Shown here: positions 34,489 to 43,900 of the stretch, piece by piece
Numbering within the stretch: the stretch's first letter is position 1
Layout: every line of letters begins with the position of its first letter
Program-made: the position numbers and the translations under genes
Assembly (NCBI GenBank): GCA_902168185.1
Contig: CABHOV010000073.1
Coordinates: 186,001 to 250,000 of the forward strand
Length of the DNA: 64,000 nucleotides
From: an uncultured Bacteroides sp.
GTDB taxonomy: Bacteria; Bacteroidota; Bacteroidia; Cytophagales; Cyclobacteriaceae
Direction: 5' to 3'
Notes under the pieces: model-generated
What the model was told of the DNA's origin: nothing
What the model saw: the letters and a program-made list of their open reading frames with translations, nothing else
Database searches by the model: none

Positions 34489-35624
34489 TAACGCGGAACG
34501 TATTTATACATTATAAGCGATATTATACCGAAGATGATATTCGGTATCCACACAGAGATCTGAGGAGGTAGTGAACCATTTTCTGCAAAAGTGCGGAAGA
34601 GTGTAAAGAACAAAATGAAGATAAAGGACAGTAGAAATCCCAGTGCAATTTGTAGTCCTGTTCCACCACGGCTTTTACGCGAGGACACAATTACGCCCAT
34701 GAATACCAGTATAAAAATAGTGAAGGGCGAAGTATAGCGCGTGTAGCGTTCAACTTCATATACTTCAATTCCGGTTGAGCCACGGGAGCGGAGTGTCTTG
34801 ATATATTTATTCAGTTCATTCAATGTCATGCCATCGTATTTACGATAGTCACTCTCAAATTCTTTGGGATGAATCACTAACGCCGTATCCATGGTCGCAC
34901 CGCTTTTTGTTGAGTCAGCGACTGTTACGCGCTTCGATGTCTCTAATCCCGGAGTTGATTCCGGTCCACTGGTCTTTTCGAATATACTCTGTATTTTGTG
35001 AAGCCTCCAATCACGCAACGTCCATTTCTTTTTTGTAGTGTCCCACTCCACACGATTCGCGGTAAGCTTCTCGATCATCTTATTGTCTTCAAACCGCTCT
35101 AATGTAAACTGATAGCCTGTGTTGTTTGTGTTGTTGTAGCTCTTCATATAGAGGTATACATCCGGGCCAACCTGTATATGGATATTCTGTTTGTCGTAGT
35201 AATATTTATTCTTCAGGTACTGTACTTCAAAAGCGAGTTTCGACTTGTTGGAGTTTGGTATAATCCATCCGTTCAACACAAAACTCAAAATTGCAATCAC
35301 GAATGATCCCATGAAATACGGAAGCATCATTCTTCGGAAACTTATACCGGCACTTAAAATGGCAATTACTTCCGTACGCCCCGCCATGCGCGAGCATACA
35401 TATACCGTGGCAATGAAAATGGTGATCGGTGTTACAAGACTTCCGATCCACGGAATAAAATCAAGATAGTATCCAAAAATTTGTCCGGACGTAAGTTGCG
35501 CTTTTGCAAACTTATCCATCTTGTCGGTCATATCGATAACCGAAATAACGGCAAGCAAAATCAACACCACGAAGAAGAACGTGCTTAAGAATTGCTTGAG
35601 AATATATTTGTCGAGTAACTTCAT
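34488..35624 (-). CDS. LptF/LptG-family permease of the LPS export system
   Basis: 378 residues with the LptF/G (YjgP/YjgQ) layout: KLLDKYILKQFLSTFFFVVLILLAVISVIDMTDKMDKF, two more N-terminal helices (IGSLVTPITIFIATVYVCSRMAGRTEVIAILSAG holds the coupling motif), a beta-jellyroll periplasmic domain (about 120-275), and three C-terminal helices. LptF and LptG form the inner-membrane part of the LptB2FG extractor. Bacteroidota often carry these genes scattered; from this sequence I cannot separate F from G. The tgt gene lies 75 nt upstream on the same strand, as in many relatives. Confidence 0.92.
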   Translation of the reverse strand: MKLLDKYILKQFLSTFFFVVLILLAVISVIDMTDKMDKFAKAQLTSGQIFGYYLDFIPWIGSLVTPITIFIATVYVCSRMAGRTEVIAILSAGISFRRMMLPYFMGSFVIAILSFVLNGWIIPNSNKSKLAFEVQYLKNKYYYDKQNIHIQVGPDVYLYMKSYNNTNNTGYQFTLERFEDNKMIEKLTANRVEWDTTKKKWTLRDWRLHKIQSIFEKTSGPESTPGLETSKRVTVADSTKSGATMDTALVIHPKEFESDYRKYDGMTLNELNKYIKTLRSRGSTGIEVYEVERYTRYTSPFTIFILVFMGVIVSSRKSRGGTGLQIALGFLLSFIFILFFTLFRTFAENGSLPPQISVWIPNIIFGIISLIMYKYVPR

Positions 35625-35685
35625 GTATAATGATAATCGATAGTCTGCAGTCAGTAGCTATATAATAAACGTCATGTTAACTCCA

Positions 35686-35707
35686 GACTATAGATTTTAC
35701 TATAGTC
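35686..35707. repeat. Inverted repeat overlapping the tgt stop codon
   Basis: GACTATAG (35686-35693) pairs with CTATAGTC (35700-35707) around ATTTTA. It could slow or end part of the tgt transcript before the permease genes, but no U-run follows on the minus strand. Confidence 0.35.
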
Positions 35708-36830
35708 GTTGAGAAACCGTTTTAACCATTTTATTCTTCCATGCAGCAAAGGTTCCTGCCTCAATTTGTTTTCTCGCTTCCTTTACCAGCCAAAGGTAGA
35801 ATGTAAGATTGTGGATAGAAGCAATTTGTGCGCCCAAAATTTCTTTATTGATAATTAAGTGGCGTAAATATGCTTTTGAATGGAACGTGCTCACATAACC
35901 ACCCAGGCCTGCATCAATAGGTGAAAGATCATCCTTCCACTTTTCATTCCGGATATTTATAATGCCTTCCGTTGTAAAAAGCATGCCATTGCGTGCATTG
36001 CGTGTGGGCATTACACAGTCAAACATATCAATGCCTAAGGCTATACATTCAAGAATATTTTCAGGTGTGCCGACACCCATCAGGTAACGTGGTTTTTCTT
36101 TTGGGAGAATACTGCACACCAAACTCGTCATGGCATACATGTCTTCATGAGGTTCACCAACCGACAATCCTCCTATAGCATTGCCTTGTTGATTTTGTGA
36201 TGCTATAAATTCGGCCGACTGTTCACGTAAATCTTTGTATACACTTCCTTGTACAATAGGGAATAGCGCCTGTTCATAACCATATTTTGGCTCTGTAGAT
36301 TGAATACGATCTACGCAACGTTTCAACCACTGATGGGTTAACTGCATCGAACTTTTTGCGTAAGCATATTCACATGGATACGGAGTACATTCATCAAACG
36401 CCATGATGATGTCAGCTCCTATAGTCCGTTGAATGTCCATCACATTTTCAGGTGTGAAGTGATGCTTTGATCCGTCAATGTGTGATTTGAATGTAACGCC
36501 CTCATCAACAATTTTTCGATTCGCTGCAAGTGAGTATACCTGGTATCCACCGCTATCGGTAAGTATAGGTCTCGACCATCCATTGAATTTATGAAGGCCA
36601 CCTGCTTTTTCGAGCACACCAAGACCTGGTCTTAAATAAAGATGATATGTATTTCCTAAAATGATCTGTGCTTGTATATCCAGTTCAAGCTCGCGTTGGT
36701 GGACTGCCTTAACAGATCCTGCTGTGCCAACGGGCATGAAAATAGGTGTTTGGATTTCACCATGATCGGTTTGGAGAACGCCTGCCCGTGCAGATGACTT
36801 GGGGTCGGTTGCTGTAAGTTGAAATTTCAT
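35700..36830 (-). CDS. tgt: Queuine/preQ1 tRNA-guanine transglycosylase
   Basis: Exchanges guanine-34 for preQ1 in tRNAs with GUN anticodons, on the way to queuosine. The 376 residues show the family core: ARAGVLQTDHGEIQTPIFMPVGTAG, NTYHLYLRPG, LTDSGGYQVYSL (catalytic Asp), IIMAFDECTPYP, and GGLSVGEPHEDM with YLMGVGTPENILE. The DCVMPTRNARNG segment carries the second conserved Asp, but the C-terminal zinc Cys set (CxCxxC) is not visible and the chain ends soon after LTFYLWLV, which is normal for many Bacteroidota. I choose the ATG at 36830: a perfect -7 box just upstream leaves a leader of about 9 nt. Confidence 0.96.
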   Translation of the reverse strand: MKFQLTATDPKSSARAGVLQTDHGEIQTPIFMPVGTAGSVKAVHQRELELDIQAQIILGNTYHLYLRPGLGVLEKAGGLHKFNGWSRPILTDSGGYQVYSLAANRKIVDEGVTFKSHIDGSKHHFTPENVMDIQRTIGADIIMAFDECTPYPCEYAYAKSSMQLTHQWLKRCVDRIQSTEPKYGYEQALFPIVQGSVYKDLREQSAEFIASQNQQGNAIGGLSVGEPHEDMYAMTSLVCSILPKEKPRYLMGVGTPENILECIALGIDMFDCVMPTRNARNGMLFTTEGIINIRNEKWKDDLSPIDAGLGGYVSTFHSKAYLRHLIINKEILGAQIASIHNLTFYLWLVKEARKQIEAGTFAAWKNKMVKTVSQRL

Positions 36831-36844
36831 AGCGCAATTGCGCT
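36831..36844. promoter_or_regulatory. 14-bp palindrome at the tgt transcription start
   Basis: AGCGCAATTGCGCT is a perfect palindrome directly before the tgt ATG. The predicted start of transcription, about 7 nt beyond the -7 box, falls at its centre. It may be an operator. Confidence 0.4.
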
Positions 36845-36845
36845 G

Positions 36846-36853
36846 CAAAAATA
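36846..36853 (-). promoter_or_regulatory. -7 element of tgt
   Basis: On the minus strand TATTTTTG, a full match to TAnnTTTG, 15 nt before the ATG. The -33 region at the right distance reads GTAG, so that box is missing or divergent. Confidence 0.5.
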
Positions 36854-36880
36854 GAATAATCAGTCCGACTAGCTACACAA

Positions 36881-36922
36881 GTTTCAGGTTTACGGTTTTG
36901 ATTTCGGCCGTGAACCTGAAAC
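36881..36922 (-). terminator. Long hairpin after the LacI-family gene
   Basis: GTTTCAGGTTTACGG (36881-36895) pairs with 36908-36922 over 15 bp with a single mismatch, 6 nt past the stop codon at 36929. It is not followed by a U-run. Confidence 0.5.
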
Positions 36923-36928
36923 CTTCAG

Positions 36929-37993
36929 TTAATGAATGCCTGATCCAAGATAAGAATCAACGTTTTGCTGTGTAATAACTTCCAGCGGAAAAAGATCTGT
37001 ACCTGGAGTTCCCTTCTTGAACATCAGGTGGTTTACAAGGTGACTGATCCCCAACGATGCCTGGCGTTTAGGATTCTGGTTGATCAGAAAATCAATGATG
37101 CCACTTTTTAAGTACTTCATGTTCTCTTCCAGAATATCATATCCCACCAATCGAATATCTCTCTTGCCCTGCTTCTCTAAAAACGAAGCAGTCACGGCAG
37201 TGCCTTTCGATGTGCTTACAAAAATTCCACGCAGTGAATTGTCTTGCAATAATTGCTCAAGCTGATTGTTGAAGGAAGGATCTTTTGGATTCAGAATAAA
37301 GTCGATGATCGTAAAATTGATCTTGCCTTTATCCTGAAAATATTCGCGGAACCCTTTTTCTTTCTCTAACAAATGGACAGAGTCATGTATATCTTCATCA
37401 ATATGAAGTACTGCTAATGTGCCCGGTTCATGTTGACCGAAGTGCAGTAGTTCAGCGCCTACACGTCCGCTCTGGTATAAATTCTGGCCGATAAAACTTA
37501 GCGGGGCAGCCTCTGCTATATTGGTGTTAAAAAGAACGTATGGTATATCTGTCTCGCGGAAGAGTTCAAATATAGGGAGCGCCTCATGATAGAATATAGG
37601 AGCGATCAGTATTCCATCAGGCTTTGCTAAATATACCTGGTGAGCCGTTTTTTGAAATGAGCTTTTATCAAGAAGGTCAAATAAAAATAATTCTACTTGT
37701 ATACCATATTGTGCCCACTCGGTTTGTGCTTGCGTGATACCCAGGTTTGATTGCGCCCAATATGGATCTTGTTTGGGGTCCGGAAGCAATGCCGCAATTC
37801 TATAATTTTTATTAGAGCCGAGCGTACGTGCAATCAGGTTAGGTTTGTAATCGATTTGCTCCATCACCTCAGTGACCTTTTTCAAAGCCTCAGGTGAAAC
37901 CCTGCCACGGTTATGCAATACACGATCTACCGTACCTACGGAGACACCCGCCAGCTTGGCAATGTCTTTAATGCGGATATTTTTGTCGACCAT
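36929..37993 (-). CDS. LacI-family transcriptional regulator
   Basis: 354 residues from the ATG at 37993. N-terminal helix-turn-helix and hinge: IRIKDIAKLAGVSVGTVDRVLHNRGRVSPEALKKV, then IDYKPNLIARTLGS. The periplasmic-binding-like sensor follows (about 65-350), of the Peripla_BP_4 type used for sugars (RIAALLPDPKQDPYWAQSNLGI, PDGILIAPIFY, VLHIDEDIHDS, VLVGYDI-like RLVGYDILEENMKYL). The VD in place of VS in SVGTVDRVLH is seen in some Bacteroidota members. The 20-bp palindrome 79 nt upstream is a likely operator. The neighbouring SusC/D system is the natural target, but that is inference. Confidence 0.92.
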   Translation of the reverse strand: MVDKNIRIKDIAKLAGVSVGTVDRVLHNRGRVSPEALKKVTEVMEQIDYKPNLIARTLGSNKNYRIAALLPDPKQDPYWAQSNLGITQAQTEWAQYGIQVELFLFDLLDKSSFQKTAHQVYLAKPDGILIAPIFYHEALPIFELFRETDIPYVLFNTNIAEAAPLSFIGQNLYQSGRVGAELLHFGQHEPGTLAVLHIDEDIHDSVHLLEKEKGFREYFQDKGKINFTIIDFILNPKDPSFNNQLEQLLQDNSLRGIFVSTSKGTAVTASFLEKQGKRDIRLVGYDILEENMKYLKSGIIDFLINQNPKRQASLGISHLVNHLMFKKGTPGTDLFPLEVITQQNVDSYLGSGIH

Positions 37994-38071
37994 ATTCAAA
38001 AAACTCTCATTTTAAGTTTTACTCGAAAACGTTACCAAAATACGCTTTTTCTATGTTTTCGAACACAAATT

Positions 38072-38091
38072 AAATGTGTGCGCACACATTT
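38072..38091. promoter_or_regulatory. 20-bp perfect palindrome, likely LacI-family operator
   Basis: AAATGTGTGC followed by its exact reverse complement GCACACATTT. An even-length palindrome with a central CG is the normal operator type of LacI-family proteins, and it lies 79 nt upstream of the regulator start codon. A half-site copy (AATGTGTGCG) is found at 58713-58722, before the second SusC gene. Confidence 0.65.
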
Positions 38092-38213
38092 TAAAAATTT
38101 TCTTGCTTTTATTTCTTTCATATTATACTTTGGATGTACGAATTCACTGTTGGAATATTCTGAAGACATGAATTCCGGCAGAAGAAAGTTTTTTTACCCA
38201 AACCAAAACCAAA

Positions 38214-38312
38214 ATGAAAAACGTTTACAAACTCCGTTATGCTGTCTTTCCAGGCAGTATGACCAATAACCTCGCAGGCATCGCCTTCATAGGGGTATCA
38301 GATTCTCCATAG
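38214..38312 (+). CDS. Possible 32-residue small protein
   Basis: A short frame beginning MKNVYKLRYAVFPG and ending GVSDSP, preceded by an A-rich leader (ACCAAAACCAAA) of the kind used for translation in this phylum. The terminator at 38485 would end a transcript that carries it. There is no signal peptide or known domain, so it may equally be chance. No homologue is known to me. Confidence 0.25.
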   Translation: MKNVYKLRYAVFPGSMTNNLAGIAFIGVSDSP

Positions 38313-38484
38313 CGACCTGTTTTTTTTTCCAAATGAATGAGGTTCAACGGTACTTCATCGAGATCGATTCACAAGCTTTTTACATCCTAATAATAATTGA
38401 AACGAAGGCCAGCAAGAGTCTTGCAGGTTTAAAGAAATACTCGATGTACTTTATAGGTTAGAGTACATTTGGTTTGGTTGAGTC

Positions 38485-38516
38485 AGTAGGGTAGGGTGGT
38501 TCCTGCCCTACTTTTT
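38485..38516 (+). terminator. Intrinsic terminator with no clear upstream gene
   Basis: AGTAGGG (38485-38491) pairs with CCCTACT (38506-38512), followed directly by a run of five T (38512-38516). The orientation is plus strand, so a transcript from the LacI-side intergenic region ends here. Confidence 0.6.
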
Positions 38517-38802
38517 AAAGTCGCTCAACCTGTTTTATGTTCGGGATTTGAATCGCTGTGATCTATTCTACAGAAGTAGTGACACCGCAAGGGTGTTATC
38601 GATGAAGGCAACAGGAAATTTATTTGTGTTATGATGGTATAGATGACGTATCGCAATATTGCTATTGCAGTACTATTATATAATGCATTGTATCGCTATA
38701 ATTTTTCTCTCTGGTTTTCTTTTCTTTAATAGTCAATTATATATAAAGGCGTTTGTCTGATTGTGATATACATAGTCAACTGATGCCTTGATGTGAAATT
38801 GA

Positions 38803-39420
38803 GTGAATCCAAGAACTGTGCTTGCGCATCTTCCACCATATCAAGAAAATAGTGTGCTACACCAACTGGCACTCGGGAGTGAGTCTGCTTTTAAACAGCT
38901 ATACGATCGTTACTGGCAGAGTATATATAAAGTAACGAAGCGCTATACGAAGTCGTCTGCATTGGCGGAAGATATAGTTCAGGAGATCTTTTCCACGTTG
39001 TGGAACAAACGATCTGAATTTACCGAAGTGCTGCATCTGGAATATTACCTGATGACCATGGCACGAAACCTGACCTATAAAACACTTCGTAAGCTGGCTT
39101 TTGAAGAACTCGCGAAAAGTAAATTTACTGAGGAGAGCGTTCTCGTTGATAATACGATGGACGATCTGTTACTCGAAAAACAATATGAACAACTCTTGCA
39201 GCAAGCTGTAGGACTATTGCCTTCACAGCAAAAGCAGGTTTTTCAACTTGCCAAGGTTGAAGGACTGAGTCATGAAGCGATTGCCAAGCAGTTGAATATT
39301 TCAAGACTGACTGTGAAAACTCACATGGCAAAGGCATTGCAATTTATCCGCCATTACTTGCAGCCACACGTGGGTACATATGTATTACAGTTTGTTTTGT
39401 TCCGGATTTTAATTTCATAG
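38803..39420 (+). CDS. ECF sigma factor of the SusC/D-linked (sigma-70, Bacteroides expansion) type
   Basis: 205 residues starting at a GTG. Region 2: FKQLYDRYWQSIYKVTKRYTKSSALAEDIVQEIFSTLWNKR. Region 4: LPSQQKQVFQLAKVEGLSHEAIAKQLNISRLTVKTHMAKALQFIRHYL. The family pairs with a membrane anti-sigma factor of the FecR type, encoded 289 nt downstream, and activates the SusC/D genes that follow when the outer-membrane receptor senses its ligand. No ATG fits the N-terminus better than the GTG at 38803. Its own promoter is not evident in the 290 nt upstream. Confidence 0.9.
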   Translation: MNPRTVLAHLPPYQENSVLHQLALGSESAFKQLYDRYWQSIYKVTKRYTKSSALAEDIVQEIFSTLWNKRSEFTEVLHLEYYLMTMARNLTYKTLRKLAFEELAKSKFTEESVLVDNTMDDLLLEKQYEQLLQQAVGLLPSQQKQVFQLAKVEGLSHEAIAKQLNISRLTVKTHMAKALQFIRHYLQPHVGTYVLQFVLFRILIS

Positions 39421-39709
39421 CAGTAGATTACTTTCAAGCACGCTTGTAAGTAGCTACTAAAGGTATAGTATACAGCGGATGACTTTTTTTCATCTGACTG
39501 CACCCTTGTGATCTGTTACATAAGGGATATATACCTCTGTGCTATCCATAAAACTTTCGGTCAGGCATCCTTTTTTTGAAATTTCTTAAAAATATTTTCT
39601 TCCTCACTACACCTTCGTCCATCCTCAAGTACTCTTTAGTAATGTAGGCACAGTCAACTTGATTTGAACCTATAGATGTCCCGAAGGGAAACTTTATTAT
39701 GAATCGCCC
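39421..39709. other. Intergenic region sigma / FecR, 289 nt
   Basis: A/T-rich, with a loose inverted repeat (CCTTGTG...CATAAGG, 39506-39525) and a C/T-rich stretch near 39600. It is unusually long for a gap inside a sigma/anti-sigma pair and probably holds a separate promoter, perhaps one read by the ECF sigma itself; no match to a known consensus is visible. Confidence 0.35.
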
Positions 39710-40822
39710 ATGAGCAACCTAGACGACCTGATACAACGTTACCTCAATAATACCGCGTCTGATGAAGACCGTGCTGCACTGATGGCGATGATTCAGTCAG
39801 AAGAATTTGAAGTGCAAATAAAGAATACTATATCTGAAGATCTGCGGGCAGAAATGCAGCAAAAGCGATTGCCAGATTTGGAATCACAAATCAGATCAGA
39901 AGCAATATACCAGCGAATTCTGGCGACCCGCACGCAAAGTGAAGTTGAAAAAATGTGGGTGGAGCGCGAGAGTCAGATAGAAGCACCCTCAACAGGTAAA
40001 TATCTAAAACGTGTTTGGTATGCAGCGGCATCTTTCGTGGTGCTCACCACGGCAAGCGTGCTGCTCTATACACAGTATAGACAAACCCAACAGCCTACAG
40101 CGTTTATTGATCAGCCTTCCGAGCAATGGATAAAGATTTCGAATTCAGGCACCGCATTGCAAAAAATAGCTTTGAATGATGGAAGCGTCATCTCTCTCGA
40201 GCCGGGAAGCGAAGTGCGTTATCCGGAAAAGTTTGATGCAAAGCGCGAAGTATATCTTTCAGGTGAAGCGTTTTTTGAAATAGCAAAAGATGCTGCACAT
40301 CCGTTCCTGGTATATACCAATGAAGTCACCACAAAAGTATTGGGTACCAGTTTTAGAATAAAGGCGCTACAACAATCAAAAGAGATTGTTGTAGCAGTAA
40401 CCACTGGCAAGGTTTCAGTATATGCGAAGCCTGCCAGCGCTGGATTCCTGAGTAAAAGTGTACAGGAAGTAACACTCACACCAAACCTTCAGGCTATTTA
40501 TAGTCGCAGTGATCAATGTGTAGTAAAGCAAATAGTAGAAAGCCCTAAAGTTATAGCACCACAATCTTTACCTAAAGATTACTATACCAATACGCAGGTA
40601 GTACAGATCCTGAGTGAATTGGGAAAAAGCTATGGTGTTGAGATTAAATACGATAAAGAAGCACTGGCGAATTGTACGCTGGTATCCGATGTAATGGATG
40701 GAGAAGGTCTTTATGACCAACTCGAAGTTATATGCCATGCACTCGGTGGCAGGTACTCGATAGAAGGTACCGCCATTGTAATTGAAGCGGGTGGTTGCAA
40801 CCAAATTGATGTTAAACCTTAA
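39710..40822 (+). CDS. FecR-family anti-sigma factor
   Basis: 370 residues. A cytoplasmic N-terminal part (about 1-95, LDDLIQRYLNNTASDEDRAALMAMI) binds the sigma factor. One transmembrane helix follows (YAAASFVVLTTASVLLY, about 105-121). The periplasmic FecR domain has IALNDGSVISLEPGSEVRYPEKFD, REVYLSGEAFFEIAKDAAHPFLVYTNEVTTKVLGTSFRI, and a C-terminal STN-like/DUF4974 part (YYTNTQVVQILSELGKSYGVEIKYDKEAL) that should receive the signal from the STN domain of SusC. It fits the cascade receptor to anti-sigma to ECF sigma. Confidence 0.95.
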   Translation: MSNLDDLIQRYLNNTASDEDRAALMAMIQSEEFEVQIKNTISEDLRAEMQQKRLPDLESQIRSEAIYQRILATRTQSEVEKMWVERESQIEAPSTGKYLKRVWYAAASFVVLTTASVLLYTQYRQTQQPTAFIDQPSEQWIKISNSGTALQKIALNDGSVISLEPGSEVRYPEKFDAKREVYLSGEAFFEIAKDAAHPFLVYTNEVTTKVLGTSFRIKALQQSKEIVVAVTTGKVSVYAKPASAGFLSKSVQEVTLTPNLQAIYSRSDQCVVKQIVESPKVIAPQSLPKDYYTNTQVVQILSELGKSYGVEIKYDKEALANCTLVSDVMDGEGLYDQLEVICHALGGRYSIEGTAIVIEAGGCNQIDVKP

Positions 40823-40910
40823 CCTGAGAAGCCTATGAGATAAAGCTTACAGATATACCTATAAAAAAACAGGCCGATGATGTTACGAGCATCACCAGCC
40901 TTTCAGGTAA

Positions 40911-40939
40911 GCATGATAAAATCATGCACCATAGTTTTT
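40911..40939 (+). terminator. Hairpin with T-run before susC, possible attenuator
   Basis: GCATGAT (40911-40917), AAA, ATCATGC (40921-40927), then a T5 run at 40935-40939. A second, imperfect hairpin lies just upstream (about 40871-40902, AGGC..GATG with CATC..GCCT). Together they could end or attenuate the fecR transcript in front of susC. Confidence 0.45.
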
Positions 40940-40969
40940 GCCCTTTTCAAAACAAAAACATTTCAATTT

Positions 40970-43900
40970 ATGAATAAACCTAAACCGGTTCAAGAAACAT
41001 TACTGTTTCTTATGAGAGTTACATTAATCCATATTCTCCTGACGACCTTTTCAATGGCATTTGCCTATGCGGTAGATACCATGGGGCAGGAGGTACTTAA
41101 CAGAAAGATCACCCTGGATGTTGAAGGTGAAGATTTTCAACAGGCATTGATCAAGATCAGCGAGCAGGCTAAAGTAAAATTTGCCTATAGCCCCGAGCTG
41201 GTTCAAGATCAGAAACGCGTAACGCTGCATGTTAAAGATGCAAAGCTTACGGAAGTACTGGCCACATTGCTTGGCCCTGAAGTAAACTATAAAGTCGTAG
41301 GAAAACGTATAGTGCTTCGTCCTGTAAGTCAGGAAGGCGAAAACGAAAATGGAAAAGATTCCGCACCACGTTCCACTCCCATTCCCGTGGCTGTGTCTGG
41401 TACGGTTAAGGATGCCACGGGCCAACCGCTCCCGGGAGTATCCATATTACTGAAGGGTACATCTATCGGCACATCTACAGATACCGAAGGTAAATTTACA
41501 ATCAATGTAAATTCAGAGAGTGATGTATTGGTAATTTCATTTATTGGTTATGCTACACAGGAAGTTTCTGTTCAAAACAGAACTACTATAGATATAGTAT
41601 TGCAGGAAGATGTTACTGAATTAAATGAGGTTGTTGTTACTGCATTGGGTATTGAGAAAGAAAGAAAATCACTTGGATATTCTGTTACAGAAGTAAAAGG
41701 TGAGCAACTTACACAAGCTCGTGAAGTAAACGTAGCAAACTCGCTGGTTGGTAAAATCGCAGGTGTAAATGTTAGCTCCGTTGCCGGTGGTCCTGGTGCT
41801 TCTACAAGTGTAGTAATTCGTGGCGCTTCAACGCTAACAGGAAGTAATCAACCACTCTATGTTATAAACGGTGTACCGATGAGTAATGAGAGTGCACAGT
41901 TGGTTGGACGCTGGGTAAATGAAGCTGACCGTGGTGATGGTATAGGAAATATAAACCCGGATGACATTGAGACGATTTCTGTTTTGAAAGGTGCTGCCGC
42001 TGCTGCCCTATACGGATCGCGTGCAAAAGCCGGAGTTATTCTAATTACTACGAAGAGTGGTAAGGGTGCTGGTAGTATAGAACTGAATTCAAACTATGTA
42101 GCAGAGTCGGTAATGGATATGACTGACTGGCAATATGTATATGGTTTAGGTTCAAACGGAACTAAACCCACAACGCAAACTGCCGCGCTTGACGCAGGTA
42201 ACAGCAGTTGGGGAGCGAAACTTGATGGCACCCCTGTAATTAATTTTGACGGAGTGTCTCGTCCGTATACTGCACACAAAAATAACCTGGAAGATTTCTA
42301 TCGTACAGGAAGTACATTTACCAATACACTATCTTTTAGTAAAGGATTTGATAACGGAGGAATTCGTTTATCTGCAAGTGATCTTCGTAACACTTCTATC
42401 TTGCCAAATGCCGGACTGAAAAGAAATTCTTTTAACGTATCGGTAAATTACTCTCCGATTAAAAGATTTACTGTAGATGCGCGCGCAAACTATGTTATCG
42501 ATGATGTGGAAAACAGACCATTACTTTCGGATGGTGCGGGCAATGCTAATTTCCAGGCGATGTTCCTTCCTACCAGTATGGATATCAATGATCTGAAGCC
42601 CGGAACAAAGGCTGATGGTACAGAGCTGGTCTTCTCGAATAACACCTATGCAACGAACCCATGGTTTGCAGCAGAGAAATTTGTAAATGATACCAAGCGT
42701 GAACGATTCATCGGTTCAATGACGATGCGCTATACATTTGATAACGGCTTCTTTATTCAAGGCCGCGCAGGACGTGATTCTTATACCGATCGTATAACGA
42801 ATATTTTACCTTCCGGAACAGCGTACCTCCCTATAGGAAGAATAACAGAGACTACAACAAAGTTCTATGAATTGAACGCTGATGTTTTAATCGGTAAACA
42901 ATTTAAGGTAAACGAAGATTTAACGATCACACCTAATATAGGAGCGAACTTGCGTAAACAGGATGCTGAGACATCAACATTGATTGGTAATGATCTTGCC
43001 GTTCCGTTTACCTATAGTATAACCAATGCAAAAAATAAAACTATAAACTATACCGACTTCAATCAGGAAATACAATCGGTATATGGAACATTGGAATTAG
43101 CCTATAAGAATTATCTGTATCTAACCGTAACCGGACGTAACGACTGGTTCTCTACATTGGCAGTGCCGGGTGTAAATTTATCGGCTTCTGCATTGGATAT
43201 TTTCTATCCGTCAGTAAGTGGATCATTTGTGTTCTCTGAGTTAATGAACTTTGGACAAACATTTACTTTCGGTAAAATTCGTGCAGGGTATGCTAAAGTA
43301 GGACAAGCCACAGATCCATATCAGACCGTGTTGAACTATGGAATTGATGGACGTACTGTAAATGGTTATCCGATTGGTACCATAATCAATACAGCGATTC
43401 CGAACAGCGAACTGAAACCTTCACAGGCAAGTGAAGTTGAAATAGGAACCGAGTTAGGCTTTTTGGCTAATCGTGTACGGTTAGACCTCACCTGGTATAA
43501 TAAAAAATCTACCGATGAAATTGTAAAAGCTCCTGCATCCATTACATCAGGCTATACTTCTGTTGTACTGAATATAGGTGAATTGAAAAATACCGGACTT
43601 GAAATGTTGTTAACAACAGTGCCTGTTCAAAAAACAGATTTCAAATGGATTACATCACTGAATGGATCTGTTAATAAAAATGAAGTTGTTAAGCTTGCAG
43701 ACGGACAAGAGTCGTTGGCAGTAGGTGAATCGCGCAGTGGTAATGGTTTCACTCAGCACATTGTAGGAAAAGCAGCGCATCAGATTATGGCGTTCGATTA
43801 TCTGCGTGATGCCGATGGAGAAATTGTAGTAAATGCCAATGGTGTACCACAAAGAGGAGAGTTGCAATCTTACGGTTCAGCGTATCACAAATGGACAGCA

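Larger units (their letters stand above)
37994..38802. other. 809-nt intergenic region between lacI-type regulator and ECF sigma
   Basis: Contains, from left to right: an inverted CGAAAAC/GTTTTCG pair (38024-38030, 38055-38061), the 20-bp palindrome at 38072, a possible 32-codon frame (38214-38312), an inverted repeat ATGTACT/AGTACAT (38444-38450, 38462-38468), and a plus-strand terminator ending at 38516. From 38517 to 38802 I see no clear structure or perfect promoter. A terminator with no obvious long gene before it suggests a small RNA or peptide transcript. Confidence 0.5.

Noticed and set aside
37913-38269. 118-residue plus-strand frame across the LacI start region
   Set aside because: Its first part is antisense to the helix-turn-helix of the LacI gene and it runs through the operator palindrome; no domain is seen.
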